DNA of 64,000 nt from Cydia pomonella (taxonomy: Eukaryota > Arthropoda > Insecta > Lepidoptera > Tortricidae), in the NCBI RefSeq assembly GCF_033807575.1, contig NC_084715.1, forward strand, positions 11,457,349-11,521,348, written 5' to 3'. Each line of letters starts with the position of its first letter. Position 1 is the stretch's first letter. A program made the translations under genes and the position numbers. The notes under the pieces were generated by a model. It was not told the origin of the DNA and did not search any database. It saw only the letters and a program-made list of their open reading frames with translations. Positions 11,757 to 22,948 of the stretch are shown in pieces.

Positions 11757-12541
11757 TATAACTACAAATAATTAACAAAACGATTTGTGTTTTTTCGTTA
11801 AGGTTGTTTTGAAAACAAATGCTGCTAAAACAAAAATAGCTAAGCAGGAATCAATAGGAATATAGGTGAGATATACGAGTATCTAAGGTACTTAATATGT
11901 TTTCTTACGGTGAGTACTTAGGAGGTGTCCATTATATACGCGAGACGTTTAGGGTGGAAGAAGCAAAATATACATCTCACGTTAGGTAGAAAGTAGAGTC
12001 ACGTTGGGTAGATTGTAGAGTACTTCAATTTGATTATAATAGAATCATTTCATATTCAATAGAAAAATGTTATACCTACTTATATTTCCTTTTTACTGTT
12101 ATTTAATTTTAAGGTTTGAAATCTTGGAGTGCACTATTTGTAACGTACCTTCAAGACGTAATGGTATTTAAAGATTTATCATCTCTACAATATGTAATGA
12201 GAAATAGACATGAAAAACGTGACGAGCATCACGTCTTACAAGCGCTTCGTACTTGGCCAGATTCCACGCTTGCACTATCATCCTTGAAGAAAAGAAAACC
12301 AAAGAATTACAACGGCCTTATAAAGTGAATGAAGAGTATAAAAACATTTTAGGAAAAGGCGGATTCGTTGAATCAAATCCGTGGTTTGTTCAATGCAGAA
12401 TCGTAGCGTTAGAAGCCATAAAAGCCTTCTAGAAATACAGGCTAAATATGGAACACATGGAAATCATTGAATTGATGGAATACTGTTTTTTTTATTTATG
12501 CATTATTTCTAGCTGATGCTTCGAAAGAACGTCGTAACGTC

Positions 12542-13652
12542 TAGGGTTACTGGTTTCTCGACCTTTTTTATTTCTCGAGGCACGGGAATTCTCGACCAGG
12601 ATTTCTCGAGTATCTCGAGAAATTTTGAAAGTTTCAAAAACACCATGATATTTTAATTTTTTTACTTTATTACAAATCATACTTATAAGATTCCCATGTG
12701 AAATCAATAATCAAACAAATAGTACATTTTTAGTAACCATAAATTGCACTTCATAATCAAAACTTCAACAACAAACAAAAAAAATTGTAGCAGGTGCAGG
12801 CGTGTGCGCCGGATATGTTATAGTACCTATTGTATTTCTTTAGGTATTTAACAATATTATAAGTACAATAAGTATTATAGGTACAATAATACAATAATAA
12901 TATATTAAATGAACTCGATGGGACAAACTTACAGAAATTTTACTACGTAATATTAATACTTGCTCTACGTAACAATGAAGCTGCTAAAATTATGCTATTT
13001 TTCTAATAGAAATATGTGTATCGCAATAATTTGATTTAGTTTTGTAATATTTGTTACATGGCCCATGATGTGTTACATGATGACGTGTCTGTTTATTAAA
13101 AAAATACTTGAAAAATAAGTACGACGAAAATTTAACAATTATAAATCATATACGATTATTTTCATTATTTTGCTTTCATAAGTACCTAATATAGACTATT
13201 TTTATAAAAGCACTTTTCAATAAAAAGACACGTCAAGATTGTTTACATTTTTTCTAATGCTAAAAAAAACTAATTATAGGGCTATATTCCCATGTACAGA
13301 ACTCAAAACGAGACGAATTCTTTAGAATTTTGAGGGTAGTAGTTCAAATGTTTCAAAACATGAAAATCGGTTGAAGTGCCAGCACGATAGGGGACGGATC
13401 AAGGCAGTTTTTTATTTGGTTCGTTAACTAATAAATGTTTTAAGTAAGTACCTGAAAATGTAAAAAACAGATTGTTCACATTTATTTAAATACCTAAAGA
13501 AATACACTATAGACACATCACATGTTATACGCGTGTTTTCTTTTTATTTACTTATCACAAGAGATTTATTTCTCGAGTTCTCGAGGCATTGCCTTTTTTT
13601 CCCCGCCTCGACCAAGGACAAATTTCTCGAGATTTCTCGAGCAGAAACTCTA
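12542..13652. mobile_element. Non-autonomous hAT element in pseudogene P
   Basis: Flanked by a perfect 8-bp target duplication GTAACGTC (12534-12541 and 13653-13660); removing the insert and one copy restores the parental CGTAACGTCATATG. Ends are TAGGGTTACTGG and, on the other strand, TAGAGTTTCTGC, fitting the short imperfect YARNG-type termini of hAT. About 1,111 bp, without a transposase frame. Several CTCGAG/TTTCTCGA motifs cluster within 120 bp of both ends, like subterminal transposase sites. Confidence 0.88.
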
Positions 13653-13727
13653 GTAACGTCATATGCTTTAGAGATTTGTGGAATATTTTACTTCATTACA
13701 AATTATTATTTTTTATATTTTTTATTT

Positions 13728-14165
13728 CTCATGCTCTGAAAGTAAATCGTCGTTTAGCGAAGTGTGTAGAAAACGATACGTTTTTGCTCTAGTGCATTGT
13801 ACTATTCAAGTACGTTTTTTTACGACAAACAATTAAAATTTGGTTTTAAGTGGATTTGTTGTACAAATTCCATTCTGATATTTAACTCTCCATTTCATAA
13901 ATAAGGACACTTTTTTTTTAAATGTGAATGATAAGTACCCTCGAGAAAACTATTCAAGTTTGTAAAGTCATGTTTTTTTAATACTAACACATGTATTTTG
14001 TTTTTCTTTTATTCGAAATGAAAAGTGGAGTGTATATCTCGGGTGAAAGGCACCATTTAAGTCTCGGGCTATTGGCACTCTCACTGCTGCGTTCGAGCGC
14101 CAAACTGCCTCGACAGAAATGAGTGCCTTTGATCCCTTGGTTAACAATCTACTATTTCATGGCAT
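13728..14165 (+). repeat. Dispersed repeat, family 3 (diverged copy)
   Basis: Shares TTTCTCATGCTCTGAAAGT, TTTGGTTTTAAGTGG and GTGCCTTTGATCCCTTGGTT with 5015-5330. It abuts the point where homology of pseudogene P to EcKL stops, so its arrival may have removed P's 3' half. Confidence 0.55.
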
Positions 14166-14453
14166 TTGCGCTTTAATAAGGTTTAAAGGGAAATATGTTG
14201 TTCACCCTCAACATAGGTAGGGCATTATCATCTGTACTATTTACTTTGAATTATATGTACCTAATGTGGAATACTATATATGTAGATAGACTCCACATAT
14301 AAGCCACCAAACAAAAACTTGTTAAATGCCCTATAAAGAATATCAGTCAACATTGTTTAGAACATTCTAAACATGTTTGTTATTGCCGCAGGCTATTAAC
14401 CTCTAATTAACATTGGGGTTTAAGAGCAGGTACCTAATACCTACGTTACGACT

Positions 14454-14721
14454 TAAGTGCCCATTACATCCACACTTCAGATATCAGACCTGGTTTAGGG
14501 CCCGAGAAAGAGTATTTTTCCGTTTCACCAAATATCAGCACATCATTTACAATATTTGAAATGTAAAAAATACTTTGTCTCTAATCGTGTGAAAATGTTC
14601 AATGTTTGATATTTTTGCATGTGAACCAATTTTTTAACGTTAACGTTGTGCTGATATCCCGTTAAACGGAAAACGATTATCAGGCCCGAAATCGGGAAGT
14701 GTGGATGTAATTGGCGCTTTA
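14454..14721. repeat. MITE with ~25-bp terminal inverted repeats
   Basis: Left end AAGTGCCCATTACATCCACA and right end TGTGGATGTAATTGGCGCTT are inverted copies. TTA/TA borders suggest a TA target site. Internal sequence is AT-rich and non-coding; a second internal inverted pair (CCGTTTCACCAAATATCAGC and GCTGATATCCCGTTAAACGG) extends the stem. Confidence 0.75.
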
Positions 14722-15137
14722 CGCCGAAAGCATGTCTGAGAGACGCTATGAACAAAATAAATTATAAAATAATGCATTTATGGTCTGGTTATTAATGATT
14801 TTATTTAAAAAAATCATTTACAAAATTCCAGTCATCATTATTTCATGAACACTAAACTTCATTAAGGCGAGGTCCCGTCGGAATGTGTAATTCCGGAAAT
14901 ATTAGTTCCCTTGAGCTACTAGCGTACGTATTAAAAATATATATCTAATAAATATGTTATATTTGAGACTTTTCTTTTACGTCCCTCGGCTACAAAATAC
15001 ATCAAAATTAATATAATGTAAACAAATACATCACTTACAAGTTTTTCGGTAGTGCCTTTATAGATATGTCTAAAGAGATCATAATAATGTTACTTTTGTA
15101 AGACTTATAGATTTGTCAACGATTTTGCCGCGGGTAT

Positions 15138-15295
15138 AGAGTCGGACCAAGATAAGTTGTAAGCGATTTTGATAGCCAAGCCTGATGTGCAAGTGTTAAG
15201 TAAATGTCATAATTTCATAGTTTTGACGTTTGACGTTTAAAATAATACTTGCACTATCTGGGCCGTATAATGATGCTGTTACTCTTTGACGCTAG
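15138..15295. repeat. MITE family 1, diverged copy
   Basis: Left arm GTCGGACCAAGATAAGTTG with GCGATTTTGATAGCC matches the element at 65-217. The right arm keeps CTTGCACTATCTGGG but has drifted beyond that. Lies just downstream of locus C. Confidence 0.6.
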
Positions 15296-16374
15296 AACAT
15301 GCTCGCCTTAAACAACAATTCGTCTGTCTTCTTTGTTTGCAAGATAGTAGTATCTCTCAACAAGGTCTTCAAATAGCTCTGTGATTCTTGAGCTATAGGC
15401 TGCGTCTTCTTTAGCCACGTCCAATATCTCCTGACTACGCGACACGTTGTTTATTCTATCAATAGATTCCGGGTCACAGAACAATTCTTCCCTCTTCTTC
15501 ACAGACAGTGCTATTATAGGCACTATTATTGCAGCTTGAGTCATCCCAAATAGAATACTCTCATCATAGGATTCCATAAACTTAGGTTTACTTAAAATCG
15601 TTGAGAAATCAACGTTAACTACACCTTCCACTTCTTTGGATAGTTCTTCGTAGTAGACATTAAGAATATAATCGAGATATTTGTCTCTGAATTCTTTCGT
15701 AGTGTTAAAATATATAAGTGAAGATAAGTCCAATGTTGGAGGACCATACAATACTGTCTGGAAGTCAACTATAAGAGCGTGATACTTATCATTATTGGAT
15801 TTTATTAGTATATTGTTACACCAGAGATCGCGATGGATCACAGTATTTCGGTATTTTGCACTAGGTTTCGTTAAGTTCAAAGCATCGTCAAATAAAGAGA
15901 TTATTAATTCCCTGACTTTCTTAGAAAAGTTTGATTCGGTTTTGCGATTGGAATTGACTTTAAGAAATTCGATGACAGCGTTTCTGCCGGTATTGCGCCA
16001 ACTGAGGTCCTCGCATTCTTTTAAATGTTCGCTAAAATCTTCCCAAATTCTGTAAGACCTATGCAGTTCTTGAGACTTTTTTTCTTCGTAGATGAACGAC
16101 TGAGCATGAAATCGAGCTAAGGTTTTCACTACAGCATTCATTTACTCGTATTTTAGAACACCTTCTTGACGAAGCATTCGATATCCTAGTTCTTTCACGT
16201 CTTCAAATATAAAGAAATCATTTTTAGTCAAGAGCGATTTCGGACGCCACTTACTCCCTGGAATTAATGATTAATATTGTTAATTTTATACCTAGGTAAT
16301 GCTAATAAAATAAAACTACTTACATGGATTTACCTACTAGGTAAGAAAATGAATAATCAAAAAAAGTTAATACA

Positions 16375-17483
16375 AATGCTTAGAACACAATTTTTGACTT
16401 CGTAACTTTGTTTCGACATGACCACATACAAAAAGAAAGTTAATTACATGTACTATAAGATTAATTTGTCAAGTTTTGCGATATTTTGAATAGTTTTCGA
16501 GATATCCTCTCTTGAATGTTTATATAGGCTCTCAATTTTATCTTGATATCTACATCAGTGAAGCTGCTAGGCCGTGTTTAGTATCGCTTTCGTATAAATC
16601 GGGGGTGCTGAATTCACTTATGGTATCACATTGTAAGTAAAAACCAAATTTAAAAAAAACTTTATTTTTAACTCCTCTTCTGTTAAACCGCTGAACCGAT
16701 TTCGTTGAAATTTGGCATAGAGATAGTTTGAGTCCCGGGACAGGATTTGTAACCAAAATCATCTTTTGAGAGTGTAAAAAGTGGGTTGGAAATTAGTATG
16801 GGGATTCAATAGCCGTTGAACCGATTTAGATGAAATTTGGGATGGTCTACATCTTTCATTTAGTTGAAAATGATACCAAAAAAGACTTTAAACCAAAAAT
16901 TAATCAGTATTAACCTCAGAATTCAGTTTTGGCCAAGAAGCTGCATTCACCTCACATCCCATTTTACACCTTTAAGGGATGGTTTTTGAGATAAAATCTA
17001 TTTTATGTCCTGTCTCGAAATTCAAAATATCTCTATACCAAATTTCAACTAGGTATTTGTTTAAAGTGTTTATGTTTTTACTTCGGAATAGTGTCAATAA
17101 TGAATAAATGAATTTGGCACTCCCAATTTATATGAAAAAGATACTAAACATGGCCTAGTAGCTTCACTTACGTAGATATTAAGATAAAATTGAGAGCCCT
17201 AAAATAAACTTTCAAGACAGGATATCTCGAAAACTATTCGAGATATTGAAAAAGTTGATTAAACTAAACTTGGAGCAAATTTAATCAGCTTTTGTGTAAA
17301 TAGTCATTAGTTTTGTCTAAGACGTAAAGTTTCCAAGATATCAGTGAAAAAACGAAAAATGGGACCTTCAAACCCCCTCTTCCCCCCGGCTCAAGGGCTA
17401 CGGCCGGGGACTTTTATATGTTTACCTCCTAACTAGTCCAAACAAAGTTACGGAGTCAAAAATTGTGCATGTTCCAAGCATTT
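16375..17483. repeat. Long foldback element in locus C intron
   Basis: Left arm features (CACAATTTTTGACTTCGTAA, GTTTTCGAGATATCCT, CTCTCAATTTTATCTTGATA, GGCCGTGTTTAGTATC) occur in reverse complement and mirror order in the right arm up to 17483. Arms are over 200 bp and imperfect. The centre has two related motifs with CCGATTT and GAAATTTGG. No coding capacity seen. Confidence 0.75.
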
Positions 17484-18019
17484 CCCGCTATACCTTCTTA
17501 TTGCTTGGCCTATATAGAGCAAGACATTAAAAGTACATACTAACACTATACTATCCTATACATTTTATTCATGAGAAAATAAGTAAGGTTTGGCGGCTCT
17601 GAGATCTTGGACTAACACATCGCGTATTCTGAATTTAAAATATTATTTCGTTTTTGAAACGAATTATAGCGGTAACCGAAAATTGTAAATTATATTGAAA
17701 AGGTAATCAAGACAAAAGACAGTGTCTCCGTCCAAGTTCCAAGAAAAAGCCCTGCTACATTGCAATGAGTAGGTAATAGGATATTTACGCGGCCCCCTTA
17801 CATTACAATTTTTTTTTTGTTACCAACGTAATTAATAAATTTTCCAGTACACATGGTGTTTTTGTTGAGTGTAATACTCTTTCCTTTACATTTTTCAAAT
17901 CAAATCAAAAAGCAACAACCTTACTCAAATTAGATATATTAAAATATAAAAAAAATACTTATTTTAATGAAATCCACTTCATTTTATCTTATTACCTACT
18001 CAGGTTCAATTATACTTAC
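17484..18019. other. Remaining intron of locus C
   Basis: AT-rich intron sequence with short homopolymer runs; no feature recognised apart from the donor GTAAGTATA immediately after exon 1. Confidence 0.5.
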
Positions 18020-18501
18020 CTCCATTTTGATCAAATTTTACGAATAAGTCACTCAACATCACGTATTCTTTACGGAAGAACTTCGATTCTATCAAAAACT
18101 CCGCCAGCCATTGATCATTCGGCATGCACTTCACAAAGAACTTGTATTCAGAATGAACTCCATTGGCTTCGACTGTGACTGTAAGCTTTAAATGTTCTCC
18201 TAAATAACCGATCAAGCTGTCAGAATACTTAGAAATTGTAAAATCAACTACGTTGTATTTTCCGTATTGCTTAATAATAGCGTTAACTTCTTCGTGATCT
18301 AATAATTTCATAGTAGCAATATCTCGCGGTTGTTTCAGAGAAAGCTATACAAGAATGAAATCGTCCGAACAACGATAAGAACTAAGAATATTTACTCTTA
18401 AACTAAGGGCCGGTTGCACCAAACAGTCGGCAGGTAGGTATTCACGTTCGCAAAAAAAATATTGTAGGGGAAATTTTTACATTATTTTTGTATATACTAA
18501 C

Positions 18502-18725
18502 TGTATGATCTTCAATAAAACGATACTTGAAAGTCTTCGGGTATTTATTAATAACGTCTTCTTATAGATATGACAATATTATTAATATTAATATTATAGC
18601 GAGCTGTGTACCGTGTCAGGGATATAAAGCAAGAGGGGGCTGTCATAGTGACACTTGGTAAGGTTTTACAGCACGTTGCATTTACAAAGAATGTTATGAC
18701 AGGTGCGTTTATAGAGTATGCTACA
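18502..18725 (-). repeat. 3' LTR of the gypsy element
   Basis: Begins TG and ends CA on either strand reading (TGTATGATC...GCTACA). Matches the copy at 22949-23172 over all 224 bp by eye. This LTR is the one closest to EcKL C, about 190 bp from that ATG. Confidence 0.95.
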
Positions 18726-18977
18726 TCTTTCCCTTTTCAATGAAAATAAGTTTACAATTATCAATTACTTCGTTTTTTAATATTATACAATTAGCAATAC
18801 AAGTTGTTTACTCTCATACATTGGTTTTTCTTCCCCCTTAAAACAAAGACATTCGCTATCTATTAAGGTAGTGAGACTTAAAATAATATACAAACTATAC
18901 TAATTACACGCAACCTAAAACTACGCATTCGACCAACCCCGTGACTGTTTGGCTGGTCTGGTGAAACATCCAAGTCA

Positions 18978-21965
18978 TCATGCCGGCCTTATATGATACG
19001 ATGTCCTCGTATATTTAACATTATTTTTATCTATGAGATCATACGACCTCATGCCATTACACTTGATTATGTTACCCTGTAACCATACATTTTTATTAAT
19101 ATCCTTCTTCCACCACACATCTTGACCCTCAACAAATGGTTGCTTATTTCTAGATCTCTTATTATAATTTATTACATTACTATTCCTAGTTCTATTAAAT
19201 ATATTTTCTGCATTTTTGATCGTCTTTGGTTGTAAATACTGTGAAGTAACTATTAACTTTGTTTTTAAATTTCTATTCATTACCAGTTCACTAGGAGTGA
19301 CATTGGTGCCAGATGTGGGTGAAGCCCTATACTTTAGTAAAGCTAATCTGTAATCACTTTTATCTTCTAAGCATTTGTATAACATTTTTTTAGCAATCTG
19401 AACTCCTTTTTCCGCCATACCATTCGATTGGGGATACCTAGGACTTGTGTATGTGAACTTAAATCCCCACTCCTGTGCAAAGTCCTTACACTCCTTCGAG
19501 TCAAATGGAACATGGTCAGATACTACTTCAGCCGGAATTCCAAAATTAGAAAAAATTTCTATCAGTGCATCAATTATGGACTTGGAACTTTTATTTGTTA
19601 TCTTTTTGATGTCCAACCATTTAGAATAGTAGTCATAAATTATTAAATAATTCTTTGTTTTAAAATCCATAATATCAATAGCTATTTTATAAAATGGTAA
19701 GCAAGGTATGTTGTGCGACAGTAGTGGCTCTTTAACATTATTATTTTGAAAAGTTTGACAAGGAAAGCAACGCTTAACATATTCTTCAATATGAGAGTCA
19801 ATATGTGGCCAATAATATAAATTTCTCGCCAGTTGCTTCATTTTTGTCACACCGATGTGTCCTTCATGTAAGGTTTTAATGAATGACTGTCTCAAACTTT
19901 TAGGAACAATTAATCGATTATTAAAAAATATCAAATAGTTATCTATAGTCAGTTCACCTCTTAATTTATGGTAACTATGTAGACCATCAGGAATATCCTT
20001 ATTATGAGTAGGCCAGCCATTTGTTATGAAATTTCTTAATATCTGTAATTCGTTATCATTGGTACTTTCATTTATTAATACTGTTTTTTGTTCCTTAGAG
20101 CATTCTAAATTGTGTGCTAAGCCCATGCAATGTATCACTTCATACATGTAAGACTCATCGGTGTCCTGTGACAATTGATAAGAGCGTGATAGTAAGTCCG
20201 CAATGTACATAAATTTACCTTGTAAATATTTGAATTCTATGTCATATCTTAATAGTTTTAGTTTCAATCTTTGTAACCTTGGCGACGGTACTTCATGAAG
20301 ATGTTTCTTAAGTAAACTTTCTAGGGGTTTGTGATCATTAAGTATTGTCACTTTACGTCCATATATGTAATAATGAAATTTACGTGTAGACCAGGTTACA
20401 CTTAAGAGTTCTTTTTCAATCTGTGAAAAGTTACGCTCAGCTGATGTTAAACTTCGTGAAGCAAAGCAAACCGGTTTGCCATTTTGAAGTAGACAACATC
20501 CAAGTCCATCTTTGGATGCGTCACACTGTATAGTTATGGGCAAATTATCATCAAAATTTTGAAGGACCGGAGCTGTACTGATTTTATTTTTAATATTAGT
20601 ATATACATCTTCATGAATTTCTGTCCAAAGCCATTCAACATCTTTTTTCAATAACAGTTGTAATGGTGCTGCAATATTAGCCAAGTGTGGGATAAATTTT
20701 CTTAAATAATTGACCATTCCGAGAAAAATTTGAAGTTCCTTCTTATTATTAGGACTTTTCATATTAACAATAGCACTGACTCTATCTGGATCAATTTTCA
20801 TGCCTTGTTCTGAAAAAATATGGCCAAAATACTTTACTTGCTTTAATTTATATTGAAATTTATCTTTATTAAAGCGAACATTGTGTTCTCTGGCTCTACT
20901 AAACACCTTGTCTAAAATTGCATCATGTTCCTGTTGAGTGTCAGCACATATTAAAAGGTCATCACAATAAACAATAACTCCGGGGATGTCACCAAAGGCA
21001 GTTTCGCTATATTTTTGGAATACCTCAGGAGCTACTGAGATCCCGAACGGACACCTTACAAATTTGTAACAGCCAAACGGGCTATTAAAAGTACATAAGT
21101 CACTTGAGCTGTCTGTTAATTTAATATTATAAAACCCATCTGATAGGTCGAGCACAGAAAATATCTTCTTATTACTTAATTTTGGCACAATCTCATCTAA
21201 GGTTGGTATTAAATGGTGCTCTCTTATTAGCACTTGATTCAAATCCTTCGGGTCTAAACAAATTCTAAGTGAACCATTCTTTTTTTCAATTATGACTAAA
21301 TTGCTAACAAAACTTTTAGGGTGGTCTACCTTAGCTATGACTTTGTGCTTCACCAGAGCTGCCAGTTTGTCCGCGAGGCGCGGCTTCAGGGAGTTGGGCA
21401 CCCTCCGTGGAGGTCTCACCACAGGCTCAGCGTCAGGTCGAATGCGCAGTTGCAGTGGTGTTTTGAACTCTCCAACACCCTGAAATAGTTCGATGTTTTT
21501 ATTAATTACCCAGTTTTTACTATTATTATTAGTTACCAGATCAGTTTTTAAAATATTAGTGGCAATATGATCAGTCTCAATTGAATCAATATTAGTATTA
21601 TTTAATAACTTCAATTTTACTAATGAGGCTAATCCTAAGATTGGTCTGACACTTTCTTTGACAATTAAAAACTCAGTCATGACTTCATCACTTTTAACTG
21701 CTTTAGAAAAAACTTTTAGTGTGACTTTACCTATTGGGAACAATTTCCCACCCCCGAAGACTTTAATTATTACTCTCGTCTCAGATATTTTGAAATTGTA
21801 ATCATCATTGACAATTTTCCTAAAATCCCTGACACTGATCACATTAATTTGAGCTCCGGTGTCACATTTAAAACAAACATTTTTATTTTCTACTCTGAGC
21901 GTCTCAGTCCAATCATTTTTACCCAAATCTATGGAATAAACCTCATAAGTAATATTATTAGACAG
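18978..21965 (-). CDS. pol: pol polyprotein of the gypsy element (PR-RT-RNH-INT)
   Basis: 995 codons, in the same frame as gag and separated from it only by one TGA. There is no ATG near the start, so it is probably made as a Gag-Pol fusion. Domains in order: aspartic protease with CDTGAQ near residue 30; reverse transcriptase with the catalytic YCDDLL; RNase H with QCDASKDGLGCCL; integrase zinc finger (HEGH...CFPC) and DDE core with Asp in AIDIMDF, Asp in VSDHVPF and Glu in GMAEKGV. The SDHVPF block replaces the usual SDNG; the catalytic Asp is kept. No internal stop or frameshift, consistent with a competent element. Confidence 0.93.
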   Translation of the reverse strand: MSNNITYEVYSIDLGKNDWTETLRVENKNVCFKCDTGAQINVISVRDFRKIVNDDYNFKISETRVIIKVFGGGKLFPIGKVTLKVFSKAVKSDEVMTEFLIVKESVRPILGLASLVKLKLLNNTNIDSIETDHIATNILKTDLVTNNNSKNWVINKNIELFQGVGEFKTPLQLRIRPDAEPVVRPPRRVPNSLKPRLADKLAALVKHKVIAKVDHPKSFVSNLVIIEKKNGSLRICLDPKDLNQVLIREHHLIPTLDEIVPKLSNKKIFSVLDLSDGFYNIKLTDSSSDLCTFNSPFGCYKFVRCPFGISVAPEVFQKYSETAFGDIPGVIVYCDDLLICADTQQEHDAILDKVFSRAREHNVRFNKDKFQYKLKQVKYFGHIFSEQGMKIDPDRVSAIVNMKSPNNKKELQIFLGMVNYLRKFIPHLANIAAPLQLLLKKDVEWLWTEIHEDVYTNIKNKISTAPVLQNFDDNLPITIQCDASKDGLGCCLLQNGKPVCFASRSLTSAERNFSQIEKELLSVTWSTRKFHYYIYGRKVTILNDHKPLESLLKKHLHEVPSPRLQRLKLKLLRYDIEFKYLQGKFMYIADLLSRSYQLSQDTDESYMYEVIHCMGLAHNLECSKEQKTVLINESTNDNELQILRNFITNGWPTHNKDIPDGLHSYHKLRGELTIDNYLIFFNNRLIVPKSLRQSFIKTLHEGHIGVTKMKQLARNLYYWPHIDSHIEEYVKRCFPCQTFQNNNVKEPLLSHNIPCLPFYKIAIDIMDFKTKNYLIIYDYYSKWLDIKKITNKSSKSIIDALIEIFSNFGIPAEVVSDHVPFDSKECKDFAQEWGFKFTYTSPRYPQSNGMAEKGVQIAKKMLYKCLEDKSDYRLALLKYRASPTSGTNVTPSELVMNRNLKTKLIVTSQYLQPKTIKNAENIFNRTRNSNVINYNKRSRNKQPFVEGQDVWWKKDINKNVWLQGNIIKCNGMRSYDLIDKNNVKYTRTSYHIRPA

Positions 21966-22820
21966 TCATAAGTCATGAACATTGTTACAGGCTTCTTCAA
22001 TGTCATTGTTATTAATGTTATCAACCCGTCTCTTATAAAAAGTACAACCCACACTAAAATGATTCAGCCTGTTACAGCTCGAGCAAGTCTTACCATAAGC
22101 AGGACACTGTTTAGGACCATGCTTGGTGTTACACTTTTTGCAGTTATAAAACCATCTATTATAACGACCCTCCATATTAACATTTTGAGACATAGTCTTT
22201 TTATGATTACTGAAATACTTAGCTTTATTGGACTGCTGTGCTGCCCGGCCGGTCTGAACTGCATGCACCTCCGGGTTGTTGAGCGTCTTCACAAATTCTC
22301 TGGACAGCTCTGCAGACCTGCAGATGTCGATGGCCTTCTCCAAAGTGAGATCCTTGATTTCAAGTAGCTTCTGTTGGATACGTTGCTCCCGAACACCAAT
22401 AACAATCTTGTCCCGAAGAATCTTCTCTTTCTGGTCCCCGAAGTTGCAATTCTCCGCTAGTTTTCTTATTGCTGTGTAAAAAGCATCAAATGTTTCTCCC
22501 TCTTCTTGGTTCCGCTTGTTAAGATTGTATCTGTTTATAATTTCATTTTGTTTCGGCTTGAAGTAGTCGTCGAAAACTTCGATCACCTCCTCTAGCTTGT
22601 CCTTGCCTTCCACTTTAAGAACATTAAAATATAATTCTTGCGCTTCGTGGCCAACGCAGTTAATAAGTATTGCTGCTTTTCTTGTTTCCGATATTCTTTC
22701 TAACCCCGCCGCTAGCACGAAGTTGCGAAAAGATAGCTTGAAACGTTGCCACTGCGGCCAGCAGTTTTCGATATCTTCTAAATTGAGCCCCACGGGCATT
22801 TTATATTCGACGGCAGACAT
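21966..22820 (-). CDS. gag: gag of the gypsy element
   Basis: 284 residues from the ATG at 22820. The N-terminal two thirds is the retrotransposon capsid type, with WPQWQRFKLSF and the YNLNKRNQEEGETFDAFYTA region typical of invertebrate gypsy gag. The C-terminal part has two zinc knuckles: CKKCNTKHGPKQC (spacing C-x2-C-x3-H-x4-C, one short) and CSSCNRLNHFSVGC (C-x2-C-x4-H-x4-C). It forms particles and packages the RNA. The frame ends at TGA 21968-21966 and continues open in the same frame into pol, with the next base C. Confidence 0.92.
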   Translation of the reverse strand: MSAVEYKMPVGLNLEDIENCWPQWQRFKLSFRNFVLAAGLERISETRKAAILINCVGHEAQELYFNVLKVEGKDKLEEVIEVFDDYFKPKQNEIINRYNLNKRNQEEGETFDAFYTAIRKLAENCNFGDQKEKILRDKIVIGVREQRIQQKLLEIKDLTLEKAIDICRSAELSREFVKTLNNPEVHAVQTGRAAQQSNKAKYFSNHKKTMSQNVNMEGRYNRWFYNCKKCNTKHGPKQCPAYGKTCSSCNRLNHFSVGCTFYKRRVDNINNNDIEEACNNVHDL

Positions 22821-22948
22821 TTCGTTAAAATCTTCTTAATCTTCACTTGTCTTTGTTCAATGAACATATGCACTCAGTAGCGATTTGTAGGTTATCTTAT
22901 CCAATCCAGTTTAATCTTCCTGAATTTGACTCCTTTTCGGCTGCGCCA

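Larger units (their letters stand above)
11500..13705 (+). pseudogene. EcKL pseudogene P, inverted relative to B, with two transposon insertions
   Basis: Exon 1 remnant (11500-11870): matches B from its DVKIIVTKCGYA region to KTNAAKTKMAKQ, with a premature TAA after residue DTLY, a deletion, and a MITE at 11625-11756. A GTGAGA donor survives at about 11871. Exon 2 remnant: 12114-12541 begins with the conserved GLKSWSALFVTYLQD, is frameshifted after QALRT, and has a TAG in the AFSKY region. It is cut by a hAT element at 12542-13652 and resumes at 13653 with NVICFRDLWN. Homology stops near 13705, just before a family 3 repeat at 13728. The remaining C-terminal half is missing. Confidence 0.9.
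15308..18311 (-). pseudogene. EcKL locus C, one in-frame stop (nonsense allele or young pseudogene)
   Basis: Exon 1 is 18311-18020 and exon 2 is 16257-15308; joined they would give a 413-residue EcKL closely similar to D. Both exon borders and the phase-1 intron are intact, and VIHRDLWCNNILI, the metal-binding IVDFQ, and the C-terminal LFEDLVERYY are all present. The single lesion is TAA at 16144-16142, between GVLKYE and MNAVVKTLARFH, where D reads a sense codon. The downstream part is open from an ATG right after the stop for 277 codons but would lack the N-lobe. Lack of other damage means the stop is recent, polymorphic, or a sequencing error. A 1.1-kb foldback sits in the intron and a gypsy element lies ~190 bp upstream of the ATG. 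Confidence 0.85.

Noticed and set aside
21975..22367. 130-codon frame on + over gag
   Set aside because: Antisense shadow of gag; no independent support.
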